From assembly GCF_013343235.1 (NCBI RefSeq), contig NZ_CP040094.1:6567001-6631000 (forward strand): a DNA stretch of 64,000 nt. The letters run 5' to 3'. This document shows, in pieces, positions 27,121 through 36,385 of this stretch. This stretch comes from Nostoc sp. TCL240-02. Its GTDB lineage: Bacteria > Cyanobacteriota > Cyanobacteriia > Cyanobacteriales > Nostocaceae. The position numbers and the translations under genes are program-made. The notes beneath the pieces are model-generated. The model was not told the DNA's origin. It was given only the letters and a program-made list of their open reading frames with translations, and did no database searches. The stretch's first letter is position 1. Each line of letters opens with the position of its first letter.

Positions 27121-29418
27121 ATGTCCGGGCGATCGCTTTGCTGTTCTCCAGAAGGTATCCAAAAAGCAAAAAAAGCTTTGATCCGTTGTTCCCTAACTCA
27201 AAAGGCATTAGCTGAAGAGTTAGAAGTAACCCGCCAGCCGATCGGAAAATTCTTTACAGGCAAAGCTGTTGACCGCAATCTCTTTGTCCAGATTTGCGAC
27301 AGGCTAGACCTAGAGTGGGAAGAAACAGTTGCTGAACCAGTTAGCGAAGCAGAGGTAAATCAGGATAACAGGATTGATATTGATGCGATCGTGCAAGCAA
27401 TACGCCAAAAGATAAAACCTCTAATTCAAGAACGTTGCGGCACAATGCGAGTGCTGGATATGACTCAACCCATCGGCTTGAATGAGATTTACACCAGCGT
27501 TAATATCCTGGAAAAAATCACTGCGCGACAACGGTTAGGAATTGATGAATTATTATTATTGCAACAGTATAGTAGCGAAGATTTTGACCACTTTGGACTG
27601 AGCAGAATTACTCAGAAACGAGTGCCAGGACTAGAGGCATTAGAAAAATATCCTAAGTTGATGATTTTGGGTAAGCCAGGGGCAGGAAAAACTACGTTTT
27701 TGAAGCATTTAGCGATTCAGTGTATTGGAGGTAAGTTTCAAGCTGAACGCGTGCCAATTTTTGTCACCCTTAAAGACTTTGCTGAAGCTGCTAATAAACC
27801 AGGTTTACTGGAATACATCAGTCAGCAATTCTCCAATTGCAGGGGAGTCGGAGCAAGACAAGGTGTGTCTCTAGAAGATGAACTGTTAAAACACGGCAAG
27901 GCATTAGTTTTACTTGATGGCTTGGATGAAGTTCGAGAAGAAGATAATAGCCACGTCTTCAAAGAGATTAAAGAATTTTCTGACAATTTCCAAAATAATC
28001 ACTTTGTCATAAGTTGCCGAATTGCAGCACAGGAATATACCTTTGAGAAGTTCACAGAGGTGGAAGTTGCTGATTTTGATGATGAACAAATTGCTACTTT
28101 TGTAACTAACTGGTTTAAGGATAAATTTGTTAAGCCAGAAACTTTTATTAAACGTCTCGAAGAGAATAACCGCATCAAACAACTTGCTGCAAGTCCATTG
28201 CTATTGACGCTCCTATGTTTAGCATTTGAAGAGTCAGGGGATTTTCCGGCAAATCGTTCTGAGTTATACAAAGAAGGATTGGATGCACTACTGAAAAAGT
28301 GGGATGCTAAACGCGGAATTCAACGCTACCAAATTTACAAAAAGCTATCGGTTCAACGGAAGGAAGACTTACTTAGTAAAATTGCTCTAACTACGTTTGA
28401 GCGGAGTGATTATTTCTTCAAGCAGAAAGCAGCAGAGCAATACATCACAGAATACATACGCAATTTACCAGATGCCAATACTGACCCAGAAATATTGCAA
28501 TTAGAAAGTGAGGTTGTTCTGCGTTCAATTGAAGCCCAGCATGGACTATTAGTAGAACGTGCAAAAGGGATTTACTCATTTTCCCATTTAACATTTCATG
28601 AGTATTTTACTGCTCGAGAAATTGTTATTGTTCAACAATCATCAGAGGAGGCATTGCAAAATCTAGTCAGCCACATAATTGAAAAACCTTGGCAGGAAGT
28701 ATTTTTGTTAGGGGTTGGGATGTCGCCAAGTGCAGATATTTTGTTGCAGTTGATGAAAAAGCACGTTGATGCAATTGTAGTTGGCGATGAAAAATTGCAA
28801 AAGTTTCTGCAATGGGTGAATCAAAGATCTCTTTCAGTTCAACTTCAATGCAAGCCATCAGCTATTCGTGCTTTTTACTTGGAACATGACTGTGAGCTTG
28901 ATAGTTTCCGTATCCTTTCTCGTGCCCTTGAACTTGACTTTGAAGTTAATAATCATGACCTAGCTCTTACCCTTGCGTGTGATGTTGACAAGCACCTTAC
29001 CCTTAGTATTGCTGACGGCTATGAGTTTAATCTTTTCCTTACCCTTGCCATTGATCTAGCCCGTATCTTGTTTGGCCTTACCCTTGAGCCTAAAATGAAA
29101 CAAGCACTCCAACAACTTAAGGCTCAACTACCTTATGTAGATCATGACATAGAAATATTTAAGCAATGGTGGAAAATCAAGGGACAGTCTTGGATTAAGC
29201 AATTGAAGGCGGTGATGATTAAGTATCGTAATATTGGTTATGATTGGCAGTTCAGCCAACACCAGAAGGAATTACTAAAGCAATATTATGATTCCAATAC
29301 ATTACTAGTAGAATGCCTAAATAGTGATTGTTATGTCAGCCGTGAAGCGCGACAAGAAATAGAAGATACTTTGCTATTACCGATCGCAGAGATTAAACAC
29401 CGTCAGCAGCAATCTTAA
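27121..29418 (+). CDS. HTH-NACHT NTPase (bacterial NLR-like, probable antiphage or signalling protein)
   Basis: 765 residues. Residues 12-68 read as a Cro/CI-like HTH (LTQKALAEELEVTRQPIGKF). A NACHT NTPase follows: Walker A GKPGAGKTT (184-192), Walker B LVLLDGLDEV (262-271), a sensor-like ISCR (about 298-301), and the LAASPLLLTLLCLAFEES and SFSHLTFHEYFTA blocks typical of NACHT winged-helix regions. The C-terminal 200 residues are helical, with recurrent LALTL/LTLSI units, and may be the ligand sensor. Bacterial NACHT proteins include phage-defence NLR relatives; the HTH suggests the effector side may touch DNA or another protein. No nuclease effector is fused. Defence function is inference. 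Confidence 0.85.
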   Translation: MSGRSLCCSPEGIQKAKKALIRCSLTQKALAEELEVTRQPIGKFFTGKAVDRNLFVQICDRLDLEWEETVAEPVSEAEVNQDNRIDIDAIVQAIRQKIKPLIQERCGTMRVLDMTQPIGLNEIYTSVNILEKITARQRLGIDELLLLQQYSSEDFDHFGLSRITQKRVPGLEALEKYPKLMILGKPGAGKTTFLKHLAIQCIGGKFQAERVPIFVTLKDFAEAANKPGLLEYISQQFSNCRGVGARQGVSLEDELLKHGKALVLLDGLDEVREEDNSHVFKEIKEFSDNFQNNHFVISCRIAAQEYTFEKFTEVEVADFDDEQIATFVTNWFKDKFVKPETFIKRLEENNRIKQLAASPLLLTLLCLAFEESGDFPANRSELYKEGLDALLKKWDAKRGIQRYQIYKKLSVQRKEDLLSKIALTTFERSDYFFKQKAAEQYITEYIRNLPDANTDPEILQLESEVVLRSIEAQHGLLVERAKGIYSFSHLTFHEYFTAREIVIVQQSSEEALQNLVSHIIEKPWQEVFLLGVGMSPSADILLQLMKKHVDAIVVGDEKLQKFLQWVNQRSLSVQLQCKPSAIRAFYLEHDCELDSFRILSRALELDFEVNNHDLALTLACDVDKHLTLSIADGYEFNLFLTLAIDLARILFGLTLEPKMKQALQQLKAQLPYVDHDIEIFKQWWKIKGQSWIKQLKAVMIKYRNIGYDWQFSQHQKELLKQYYDSNTLLVECLNSDCYVSREARQEIEDTLLLPIAEIKHRQQQS

Positions 29419-29818
29419 ATACACACATAGCAGATAGTTGATCTTTCAGTCCCACAGGTAAATCATTCGTTAAGAAAACGAAAATATTTCCCAAGTCCTA
29501 GCAAATCAATCTAGAATAGAAGTAAGAGTTCACAGTTAGCCGATTCGCCTCTATTCAATGGCTTAGATATGTGGACATAAGTAATAAAACAACATTTAGG
29601 AACAAAATGATACCAGTTTACGTCGCATAAATGTCTTGCCTCTGATTTGAGTAACGCACATTAGCAGGATACTAATTCAGAGTTGCGATCGCACAGACTC
29701 CCATAATAAGTACTTTTATCTTCGGAATACGCCCATAAATAGGTTCAAAAACAGTCAGAAACAAACTCAGTAAATCACCGTCATTAAATACATCACATAC
29801 ACAAAGGACAACCCTCTT
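29419..29818. other. AT-rich spacer before the first envelope protein gene
   Basis: About 400 bp with one HIP1-like site (GCGATCGC at about 29684) and AAAGGA 12 bases before the next ATG. No gene or repeat family recognised. Confidence 0.45.
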
Positions 29819-30535
29819 ATGACTCGCCTATATCAATGGAAATCTGGAACTGCTGCACTTATGGCAATAGCCGTTACCGCAAGCGTCGCTAGCCCTCTAT
29901 TAAGCTTGGCTCCTGCTAATGCACAATATAGAATTGGGCAAGATAGAAATAATAGTCAATATGGAAACGTTACCATTCCTTCTGGGGTTGCTTTTCCTGT
30001 CACCTACGAGAAAGAGACTATTACTATTGCTCCTGGGGAAAGTAAATCTATAACCTTGAGAATAGCCAATGACATTATCGACAGAAATAGAAATGTCTTA
30101 ATTCCTGCTGGAACTAAAGTAAATGGACGGCTAGAATCTGTTGACTTAGGTAATTATTCAAGCAATACAGATGACAACCAAGGAAAAGGCGTGCGGTTTG
30201 TCGCTCAAGAATTAGAATTTTTTAATGGTCAGCGTCAGTCGATTAATGCAACTTCTCGGACATACACCACAACTCAAAAAGTTTCACAAGGCCCTAGCAC
30301 TGGTCAGGTTTTAACTGACGCAGCTATTGGTGGAGGTGCTGGTCTTTTAGGTTCACTAATTACTGGCAACAACAGAATTGATGATTTAAAACCTGTTCTT
30401 GGTGCGGCTGCGGGTGCAGGTGCGAGTGTTCTGTTGCGGAAAAAAGAAGTAAATGCGTTTGTCATCAGACCCGCACAAGATTTAAAGCTCACACTGGATT
30501 CTAATTTGAATTTAGTACCACGCTCGCGCTACTAG
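29819..30535 (+). CDS. Secreted protein with glycine-zipper-like C-terminus, related to the tail of the SLH protein at 56911
   Basis: 238 residues. A signal peptide (1-35) ends in PANAQ. The body begins VTIPSGVAFPVTYEK, followed by a beta-rich domain (VLIPAGTKVNGRLESVD) and a Gly/Ala-rich segment (AAIGGGAGLLGSLITG) before a final beta strand (QDLKLTLDSNLNLVPR). Every block has a counterpart in the C-terminal 180 residues of the SLH protein at 56911-58152, so this is the same domain without SLH modules. The role is probably in the cell envelope; biochemical function unknown. Confidence 0.72.
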   Translation: MTRLYQWKSGTAALMAIAVTASVASPLLSLAPANAQYRIGQDRNNSQYGNVTIPSGVAFPVTYEKETITIAPGESKSITLRIANDIIDRNRNVLIPAGTKVNGRLESVDLGNYSSNTDDNQGKGVRFVAQELEFFNGQRQSINATSRTYTTTQKVSQGPSTGQVLTDAAIGGGAGLLGSLITGNNRIDDLKPVLGAAAGAGASVLLRKKEVNAFVIRPAQDLKLTLDSNLNLVPRSRY

Positions 30536-30575
30536 ATTTAACTCTATTCAAGTCGTGACTTTAATCACACCTTAT

Positions 30576-30617
30576 AGGCGATCGCCACTTTAACTATAGT
30601 GTGTGATCGCCTTCATT
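30576..30617 (+). terminator. Terminator-like hairpin containing HIP1
   Basis: AGGCGATC (30576-30583) pairs with GATCGCCT (30605-30612), followed by TCATTTTTG. One arm is part of a HIP1 site. Confidence 0.55.
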
Positions 30618-30826
30618 TTTGACCTAAAAAATTCTATTTAATAGCAACTATTATACCTCTATATCGTCTTCATCACCATTGATATTTATTGAAATACTTA
30701 TTGAAGTATGCTATTGAAAGAGCTAGGAGAGTTGGCTATATTTTATTCTCTATCTAAAAGAGTATTCAAAATTACCTAATATCCTGATACTTTTTGTCAA
30801 GTAGTGTATAAAAGAGCATTTTTATT

Positions 30827-32851
30827 ATGGTAAGTAAAGGTTTCATTTTAAGCACATCTCTTGCAATTCCCGTGGTGTTAATTCTTTTGACTCAGGGAGA
30901 AAAGATAAAAGTATCTTTAGTTGAAAATGTCCCTCAGATATCCACTAACAACGAAATTAGCCTATCCAGCAGCAAGCTAATTAGCGCGAATTCAACACCG
31001 AAAACATACTATGTTAGTGGTAATGGAAACGACAAAAATAGCGGACTTTCTACTTCATCTGCATTTAGGACAATTCAGAAAGCAGCAGACCTTACCAACC
31101 CTGGTGATACAGTATTAATTATGAATGGAGTCTACAAAAATGTAGCCAAAGCTTTAAGTGTAGTAAGTATTAAACGTTCTGGAACTGCAAATGCCTGGAT
31201 TAGGTATAAAGCATATCCTGGACATTTCCCAAAAATTCAGCACAATACATGGAACGGTGTTCTGATTTCAAGTGGAGCTTCATATATTGAGATCAACGGA
31301 CTGGAGGTTATAGGGAATAATGCCAATATAACTCTTGATTATGCGATGAGTGAGAAGACTAACAAACTAAACCCACTCACAAATGGAAACTGCATCAGCA
31401 TTGACGGACGAACCAGTGGTCATGTTCATCACATCCGCATTCTGAACAATAAAGTACATGACTGTGGAGGAGCAGGTATTTCAGCGATTCAATCAGATTA
31501 TGTAACAGTAGATAATAACGTAGTTTTCAATAATGCCTGGTATGGTGTTTATGGTTCTAGTGGTATTTCAATGTTGAATAATTGGAATTCTGACAAAAAC
31601 CAGGGATACAAGATGTTTGTTACCAACAACAAGACTTACAACAATCGTATGTACATCCCTTGGATTGCAGTTGGAAAGATCACAGATGGCAATGGTATTA
31701 TTATTGATACTACAAGAAACGATCAGAATAATTCAGAATTGGGTGCATATAAAGGACGCACTTTAGTTAAAAACAATCTGACATTTAATAATGGTGGTTC
31801 AGGTATTCATACATTTTTGAGCGATCATATTGATATTGTAAATAACACTGCTGTTTTAAATAATCAAAGTCCTGAAATTAAAGATGGGCAAATATTTGCT
31901 AATGTATCATCTGATGTCAGAATTTTAAACAATATCCTCTATGCCTACCCTGGCAAGGCTGTTAATAGTAATAATAAAAACAACAATGTTGTTTATGATT
32001 ATAATATATACCTTAATAGTTCTAATGTAAGTGTTAAGGGAACTCACGATATTGTTGCAGACTCACAGTTTTTAAAAAAGTATCCTACTCTAGAGAAAAT
32101 ATCTGATGATTGGAAATCGCGGCTAGATAAACAAAATCCACCAACACGGACTTATGTAGAGTCTAACTCCGCAGGTTTTGTTTGTGAGTCAGTAACTTAT
32201 AGTTTACAAGGGAAACCTATCCAAGCGGGATGCTCCCCGCTATCTTTAACTCAAATTGCTTTTTCTGATGTTTCATCTAACTATTGGGCAGCACAATTTA
32301 TTCAACAATTGTCACAGCGAGGTGTAATTGCTGGATTTCCTGATGGTAGCTTCCGCCCTGAAGAACCGGTGACACGCGCTCAATTTGCCGCTATGGTCAA
32401 CAAAGCTTTCCCTAAATCACAGCAGAGACAGGCGATCAATTTTGCTGATGTGCCTAGCAACTATTGGGCATACAGTGCAATTCAGCAAGCTTATACTATT
32501 GATTTTTTATCTGGATATCCCGGTAATCGTTTTCAGCCTAACCAAGCTATTCCCCGCCAACAGGTTTTGGTTTCCCTCGCCAACGGTCTGGGATATACTT
32601 CTGGTGGCAATACCGAAAACACTCTGAAATATTTCAACGATGCCTCTAACATCGCTAACTATGCCCGTAGCCCGATCGCAGCTGCAACTGCAAAGCAAAT
32701 TGTGGTGAACTATCCTAATGTGAAGTCCCTGAATCCAACCGCAACCGCTACTCGCGCTCAGGTAGCAGCTTTTATCTACCAAGCACTGGTTAGTTCTAAG
32801 CAAGCCTCAGCAATTAACTCGCCTTATGTCGTGTCAAACCTCAGCAATTAA
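30827..32851 (+). CDS. Right-handed beta-helix protein with three C-terminal SLH domains
   Basis: 674 residues. Residues 8-24 are a hydrophobic export segment. From residue 60 the phrase YYVSGNGNDKNSGLSTSS and following Asn-rich repeats (LNNKVHDCGGAGISAIQ, NNVVFNNAWYGVYGSSG) form a pectate-lyase-like parallel beta-helix to about 440. Three S-layer homology domains (about 478-665) begin FSDVSSNYWAAQFIQQLSQ and would anchor the protein to the cell wall or outer-membrane-linked polymer. Polysaccharide binding or cleavage is plausible, but no catalytic residues could be assigned. The beta-helix part is more AT-rich and Asn-rich than its neighbours, whereas the SLH part is nearly identical to that of the gene at 56911. 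Confidence 0.85.
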   Translation: MVSKGFILSTSLAIPVVLILLTQGEKIKVSLVENVPQISTNNEISLSSSKLISANSTPKTYYVSGNGNDKNSGLSTSSAFRTIQKAADLTNPGDTVLIMNGVYKNVAKALSVVSIKRSGTANAWIRYKAYPGHFPKIQHNTWNGVLISSGASYIEINGLEVIGNNANITLDYAMSEKTNKLNPLTNGNCISIDGRTSGHVHHIRILNNKVHDCGGAGISAIQSDYVTVDNNVVFNNAWYGVYGSSGISMLNNWNSDKNQGYKMFVTNNKTYNNRMYIPWIAVGKITDGNGIIIDTTRNDQNNSELGAYKGRTLVKNNLTFNNGGSGIHTFLSDHIDIVNNTAVLNNQSPEIKDGQIFANVSSDVRILNNILYAYPGKAVNSNNKNNNVVYDYNIYLNSSNVSVKGTHDIVADSQFLKKYPTLEKISDDWKSRLDKQNPPTRTYVESNSAGFVCESVTYSLQGKPIQAGCSPLSLTQIAFSDVSSNYWAAQFIQQLSQRGVIAGFPDGSFRPEEPVTRAQFAAMVNKAFPKSQQRQAINFADVPSNYWAYSAIQQAYTIDFLSGYPGNRFQPNQAIPRQQVLVSLANGLGYTSGGNTENTLKYFNDASNIANYARSPIAAATAKQIVVNYPNVKSLNPTATATRAQVAAFIYQALVSSKQASAINSPYVVSNLSN

Positions 32852-32872
32852 CTGCCTAATCAACAATTATCG

Positions 32873-34240
32873 ATGTCTATAATCATTGCTGGAGAACGTA
32901 GTGGGGTGGGCAAGACAACAGTCACGCTTACCCTTTTAGCATCTTTACGTCGTCGCGATCGCCTGGTGCAATCTTTCAAGGTAGGTCCAGACTACATCGA
33001 TCCGATGTTTCATCAACACGTAACTGGTCGTCCTTGTCGCAACTTAGACCCAGTGTTGACTTCAGAAACCTACGTTCAGCAATGTTTTGCCCGTCATAGT
33101 CAACTGACTGAATATGCCCTAGTAGAAGGGGTAATGGGATTATTTGATGGAGTTGGGCATGGGGAAGAAAAGCAAAAATCAACTGACTTTGCAAGTACGG
33201 CACACATTGCACGGCTTTTAGATTTACCTGTGGTGTTGGTGATTGATTGCAGTCGCTTGTCTGGTTCTGTAGCTGCGATCGCTCACGGCTACCAATCTAT
33301 TGACCCCCGGATTAAAATAGCTGGGGTAGTATTAAATCGCGTGGGAAGCGATCGCCACCTCTCTCTCCTCAAAGATGCCCTAAAACCTTTACAATTAAAA
33401 ATTATCGGCGTGCTGCGCCGTCAAGATAACATCACAATTCCCGATCGCCATTTGGGTTTAGTACCCACAGTAGAACTTCCCGAACTCAATGCTTTAATTG
33501 ATCGCCTCGCCGATTTAGGAGATACTTGCTTCGATTGGCAAAACTTATTGCCCCTGTTAAAATCACAACCTTTCCCTCCTCCCCCTAATCCGCCTCATTC
33601 CCCTTTCTCCATCAGAATTGCAGTCGCCCGCGATCGCGCTTTTAATTTTTATTACCAAGACAATCTCGATTTGCTGCAACAACTTGGTGCAGAACTGGTT
33701 TTTTGGAGTCCCTTAGAAGCTGCTGCAATACCAAAAGATGTCCAAGGAATGTATTTTGGCGGAGGTTTCCCAGAAGTTTTTGCCCAGCAACTAGCAGAAA
33801 ATACCAACGTTCGTAATGGAGTGAAAACAGCAATTCTGGAAGGAATGCCTGCGATCGCTGAATGCGGAGGATTAATGTATTTATGTGAGCAAATTATTGA
33901 TTTTGAGGGTAAATCTTGGGCGATGACAGGAGTTTTACCGACATCTGCTGTCATGGGTGGGCGTTTAACTTTGGGCTATCGTCGTGCAGTAGCTTTGCAA
34001 GATAATCTGTTAGTGAAGGCAGGTACAACTGTTCACGGACATGAATTTCATCGTTCCCATTTAACCTTAACTCCCACTAAACCCCTATTTGAAACTTCTC
34101 GCTACGATTGTGATGAAAATATGGGATGCGAGGGATGGGGTTTTCCTGCAAATGTTCATGCTTCTTATGTTCATCTGCATTGGGGACAAAGTAGAGAAAT
34201 TCCCGAACAGTTTCTTAAAGAATGTAGAACTTACGCATAA
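32873..34240 (+). CDS. cobB: Cobyrinate a,c-diamide synthase CobB/CbiA
   Basis: 455 residues. Two domains: an N-terminal ATP-binding P-loop-like domain (GERSGVGKTTVTLTLL; KVGPDYIDPMFH) and a C-terminal glutamine amidotransferase-like domain with the nucleophile cysteine near 331 in AECGGLMYL and the histidine-rich GHEFHRS. It amidates the a and c side chains of cobyrinic acid using glutamine and ATP in B12/pseudo-B12 synthesis. It starts 21 bp after the SLH gene but is unlikely to be functionally linked to it. No cobalamin riboswitch was recognised upstream. Confidence 0.92.
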   Translation: MSIIIAGERSGVGKTTVTLTLLASLRRRDRLVQSFKVGPDYIDPMFHQHVTGRPCRNLDPVLTSETYVQQCFARHSQLTEYALVEGVMGLFDGVGHGEEKQKSTDFASTAHIARLLDLPVVLVIDCSRLSGSVAAIAHGYQSIDPRIKIAGVVLNRVGSDRHLSLLKDALKPLQLKIIGVLRRQDNITIPDRHLGLVPTVELPELNALIDRLADLGDTCFDWQNLLPLLKSQPFPPPPNPPHSPFSIRIAVARDRAFNFYYQDNLDLLQQLGAELVFWSPLEAAAIPKDVQGMYFGGGFPEVFAQQLAENTNVRNGVKTAILEGMPAIAECGGLMYLCEQIIDFEGKSWAMTGVLPTSAVMGGRLTLGYRRAVALQDNLLVKAGTTVHGHEFHRSHLTLTPTKPLFETSRYDCDENMGCEGWGFPANVHASYVHLHWGQSREIPEQFLKECRTYA

Positions 34241-34315
34241 TAGACCCTCCAATACCCCAATACAGTTCGGTTAAAGGGGGAAAGGGTAAAGGGAAAAGGT
34301 TTTGAATACATTCTT
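34241..34315. repeat. Spacer with CCTCCAATAC...GTTCGGTTAA repeat
   Basis: CCTCCAATACCCCAATACAG followed by TTCGGTTAAAGGG; the inverse of a related sequence lies at about 58610-58645, and shorter relatives (CAATACGGTTCGGATA) at 58410. Confidence 0.55.
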
Positions 34316-34753
34316 TTAACGTGAGTTCGATAAATTCATATCGTCATTTAACTTACGAATCAGACGGGATAACTCACGAATGATATTCACCGCAATTTCA
34401 GGAGTTTCTTCGATCGCATCATACAATTGTTCTTGCGTCAGTTCCAAAAATTCGCAAGGTTCCAAAGTTGTTGCAGTGGCAGAACGAGGTTGAGTATCAA
34501 ATACTGCCATCTCACCAAAATATTTTCCCTGTTCCACCTCTGCAAGCATTTTATTGCCGATGTGAACCTTAACCCGGCCTGACACGACAATATAAAGTGA
34601 TCGCCCTTCTTCTCCTTGGCGAAAGATGGTGTAATTAGCTGGAAATGACAGTTCGTTCATCACTGAAGTGAGCCGCACAATAAAATCATCCCGCAATTCC
34701 TTAAAAATCGGGACTCGCCGGACAAATAATAAACGGTCAACACTGGTTAGCAT
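34316..34753 (-). CDS. Cyclic-nucleotide-binding domain protein
   Basis: 145 residues forming a single CAP-type cNMP-binding domain: beta roll (ANYTIFRQGEEGRSLYIV), phosphate-binding cassette FGEMAVFDTQPRSAT (79-93, with R90) and a C-terminal helix (EIAVNIIRELSRLIRKLND). It has no DNA-binding HTH and no membrane segment, so it would act as a stand-alone ligand sensor or a subunit contacting another protein. The ligand could be cAMP or c-di-GMP; not decidable here. Confidence 0.88.
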   Translation of the reverse strand: MLTSVDRLLFVRRVPIFKELRDDFIVRLTSVMNELSFPANYTIFRQGEEGRSLYIVVSGRVKVHIGNKMLAEVEQGKYFGEMAVFDTQPRSATATTLEPCEFLELTQEQLYDAIEETPEIAVNIIRELSRLIRKLNDDMNLSNSR

Positions 34754-35200
34754 AATTACAAGTTAAACATAAAACATTACTGTAAATTTTAAACCTGAAG
34801 CCAGAGCGCGATTAGTCATATTAACCGATGTTGAACGCTAGCCGCCAAGAATATCTCAAACTTTAGCCTGTCTTTGATAGAGGAGGCAGGGGGCAGGGGG
34901 AAGGGAGCAGGGGAGCAGGGGGACAAGGGAAACAAGGGAGAATTATTGAATAAATCTCTCCACTTGTCTCTCCAGCCCCCTGCCCCCTTGCCTCTTGTTC
35001 AATAAGAGCGATGCCTACGGCGGTAAACTACGCTCTTAAACTTCTCAGATAGTAACTCAGTATGAAGCTTAACCAACTGCCAGTCTAGGGGAAAGTAGTT
35101 TTGTTAAAAACCTTGCCAGCCCCGCTAAAGCAACACCTATAAAACAGACTGTTTATCAATCACCTTTATTTATCGTTTTAAAAAACAAGAGTATTTGCTC
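34754..35200. repeat. Spacer with G-rich/C-rich palindrome
   Basis: At 34881-34999 there is a member of the same family as the thiO insert: GGAGGCAGGGGGCAGGG on one side and CAGCCCCCTGCCCCCTTG on the other, with AATTATTGAATAAAT in the loop. After it, GAGCGATGCCTACGGCGG (about 35007-35024) belongs to another Nostoc repeat type. No gene is supported in this part. Confidence 0.7.
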
Positions 35201-35359
35201 TTATATGGTTGCAAGCCATAATATTGACTTCATGAGCTCCCAAGGTACCTTGCTGAGGAAAAAATCACCAATTTGATTAGAGGCAATCGCTTCTAAAAAC
35301 CGGGGAACTGGCTGATGACTAGCGAACCTCAATCGGTTGTAGTTAGGTAAAACAGTCAC
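35201..35359 (-). CDS. Possible small protein with a strong Shine-Dalgarno site
   Basis: A 52-codon frame starting GTG at 35359, with TAAGGAG placed 5 bases upstream, encodes MTVLPNYNRLRFASHQPVPR and a tail ending SILWLATI. The composition is protein-like (aromatic and hydrophobic residues spread through it, no low complexity). It is divergent from the CadD-like gene. I do not recognise it; it may be a real small protein or a remnant of a larger gene. Confidence 0.35.
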   Translation of the reverse strand: MTVLPNYNRLRFASHQPVPRFLEAIASNQIGDFFLSKVPWELMKSILWLATI

Positions 35360-35438
35360 AAAATCTCCTTATCTGCCCTCACAGTGAAGAGCAGAGAAAG
35401 ACTAGAACAAACAGCATTGAATATCGTGAGCAACAATT

Positions 35439-36113
35439 ATGAGTTGGCTAATTAGTACATTAATTATTGGAATCTCTGTCGCTTTTGCAACTACCTTTGA
35501 CGACAATTTATATTTGACAGCTTTTTTCGGAAAAGTCAATCGCAGCTTTCGTCCTAAGCATATTATTATCGGTGAATTTCTGGGATTTACTACCTTAGTA
35601 TGCGCTAGTCTCCCTGGTTTCTTCGGTGGTCTTGTGATTCCTAGCACCTGGATTGGATTACTAGGTTTGCTTCCCATCGCCATTGGTATCAGTAATTTCA
35701 TCAGTCGAGAAGAGGAAGGAGAGACAGTGCAAGCTGTATCAGTTGAGTTAACCTCTCCTGTCAAATCTGAACGCCAGAATAAATCATTATTAGCAACCAT
35801 ACGCGATCCTCAAACCTACCGCGTTTCTGCTGTCACCATTGCCAATGGAGGAAACAACATTGGGATCTATGTACCGTTGTTTGCTAGTAGCAATCTTCCA
35901 AGTTTAGGTGTAATTCTGTGTGTTTGCTATTTCACTGTTGGGGCGTGGTGCTTGCTCTCTTATAACCTGACTCGTAATCCTCTGATGACCCCCGTTTTAA
36001 CCCGCTTCGGCCGAAAAGTCTTCCCATTTGTCTTAATTTACTTGGGACTCTCTATCTTAATTAAAAGTGAATCATATCGACTGTTACCTAGTCTGGCAAT
36101 GCTTTCTAATTAG
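35439..36113 (+). CDS. cadD: CadD-family cadmium-resistance-type transporter
   Basis: 224 residues with five to six membrane spans (about 2-20, 40-60, 63-82, 130-150, 153-172, 185-205). The N-terminal VAFATTFDDNLYLTAFF and the central TVTIANGGNNIGIYVPLFAS are the conserved blocks of the CadD/cation-permease family, whose known members export or sequester Cd2+. The natural substrate here is uncertain and may be another divalent ion or solute. No metal-responsive regulator is adjacent. Confidence 0.82.
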   Translation: MSWLISTLIIGISVAFATTFDDNLYLTAFFGKVNRSFRPKHIIIGEFLGFTTLVCASLPGFFGGLVIPSTWIGLLGLLPIAIGISNFISREEEGETVQAVSVELTSPVKSERQNKSLLATIRDPQTYRVSAVTIANGGNNIGIYVPLFASSNLPSLGVILCVCYFTVGAWCLLSYNLTRNPLMTPVLTRFGRKVFPFVLIYLGLSILIKSESYRLLPSLAMLSN

Positions 36114-36385
36114 GAATTACACCCGAACTGAAAACTTGTTACTTGGGGATGCGATGTCTACGAAGGGCTACGTCTACGCAGATAGGTTCTATTCCCTGAC
36201 ATAATCAAACAATCACCTGAGCGTTTCCCATCCAAAAAGATTTTTTAATCACTTGAATTTATCAACTTGAATCAAAATAATATTTGATCTTATCAATCAA
36301 TTTATCTAAAGTGAGAATAAAGCACATTATTGATGGCTCTTATAAAAGCAAACCCACTACTACGAATAATCACAGAAAGGAACTC
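36114..36385. other. Spacer with short repeat before pentapeptide gene
   Basis: At 36149-36185 the sequence GCGATGTCTACGAAGGGCTA is a dispersed Nostoc repeat, related to the inserts in GNAT and Uma2. The rest is AT-rich; AAAGGAA stands before the ATG at 36386. Confidence 0.5.

Noticed and set aside
34760..35440. Possible riboswitch upstream of the CadD-like gene
   Set aside because: The sequence is mostly dispersed repeats; no known aptamer core could be recognised.
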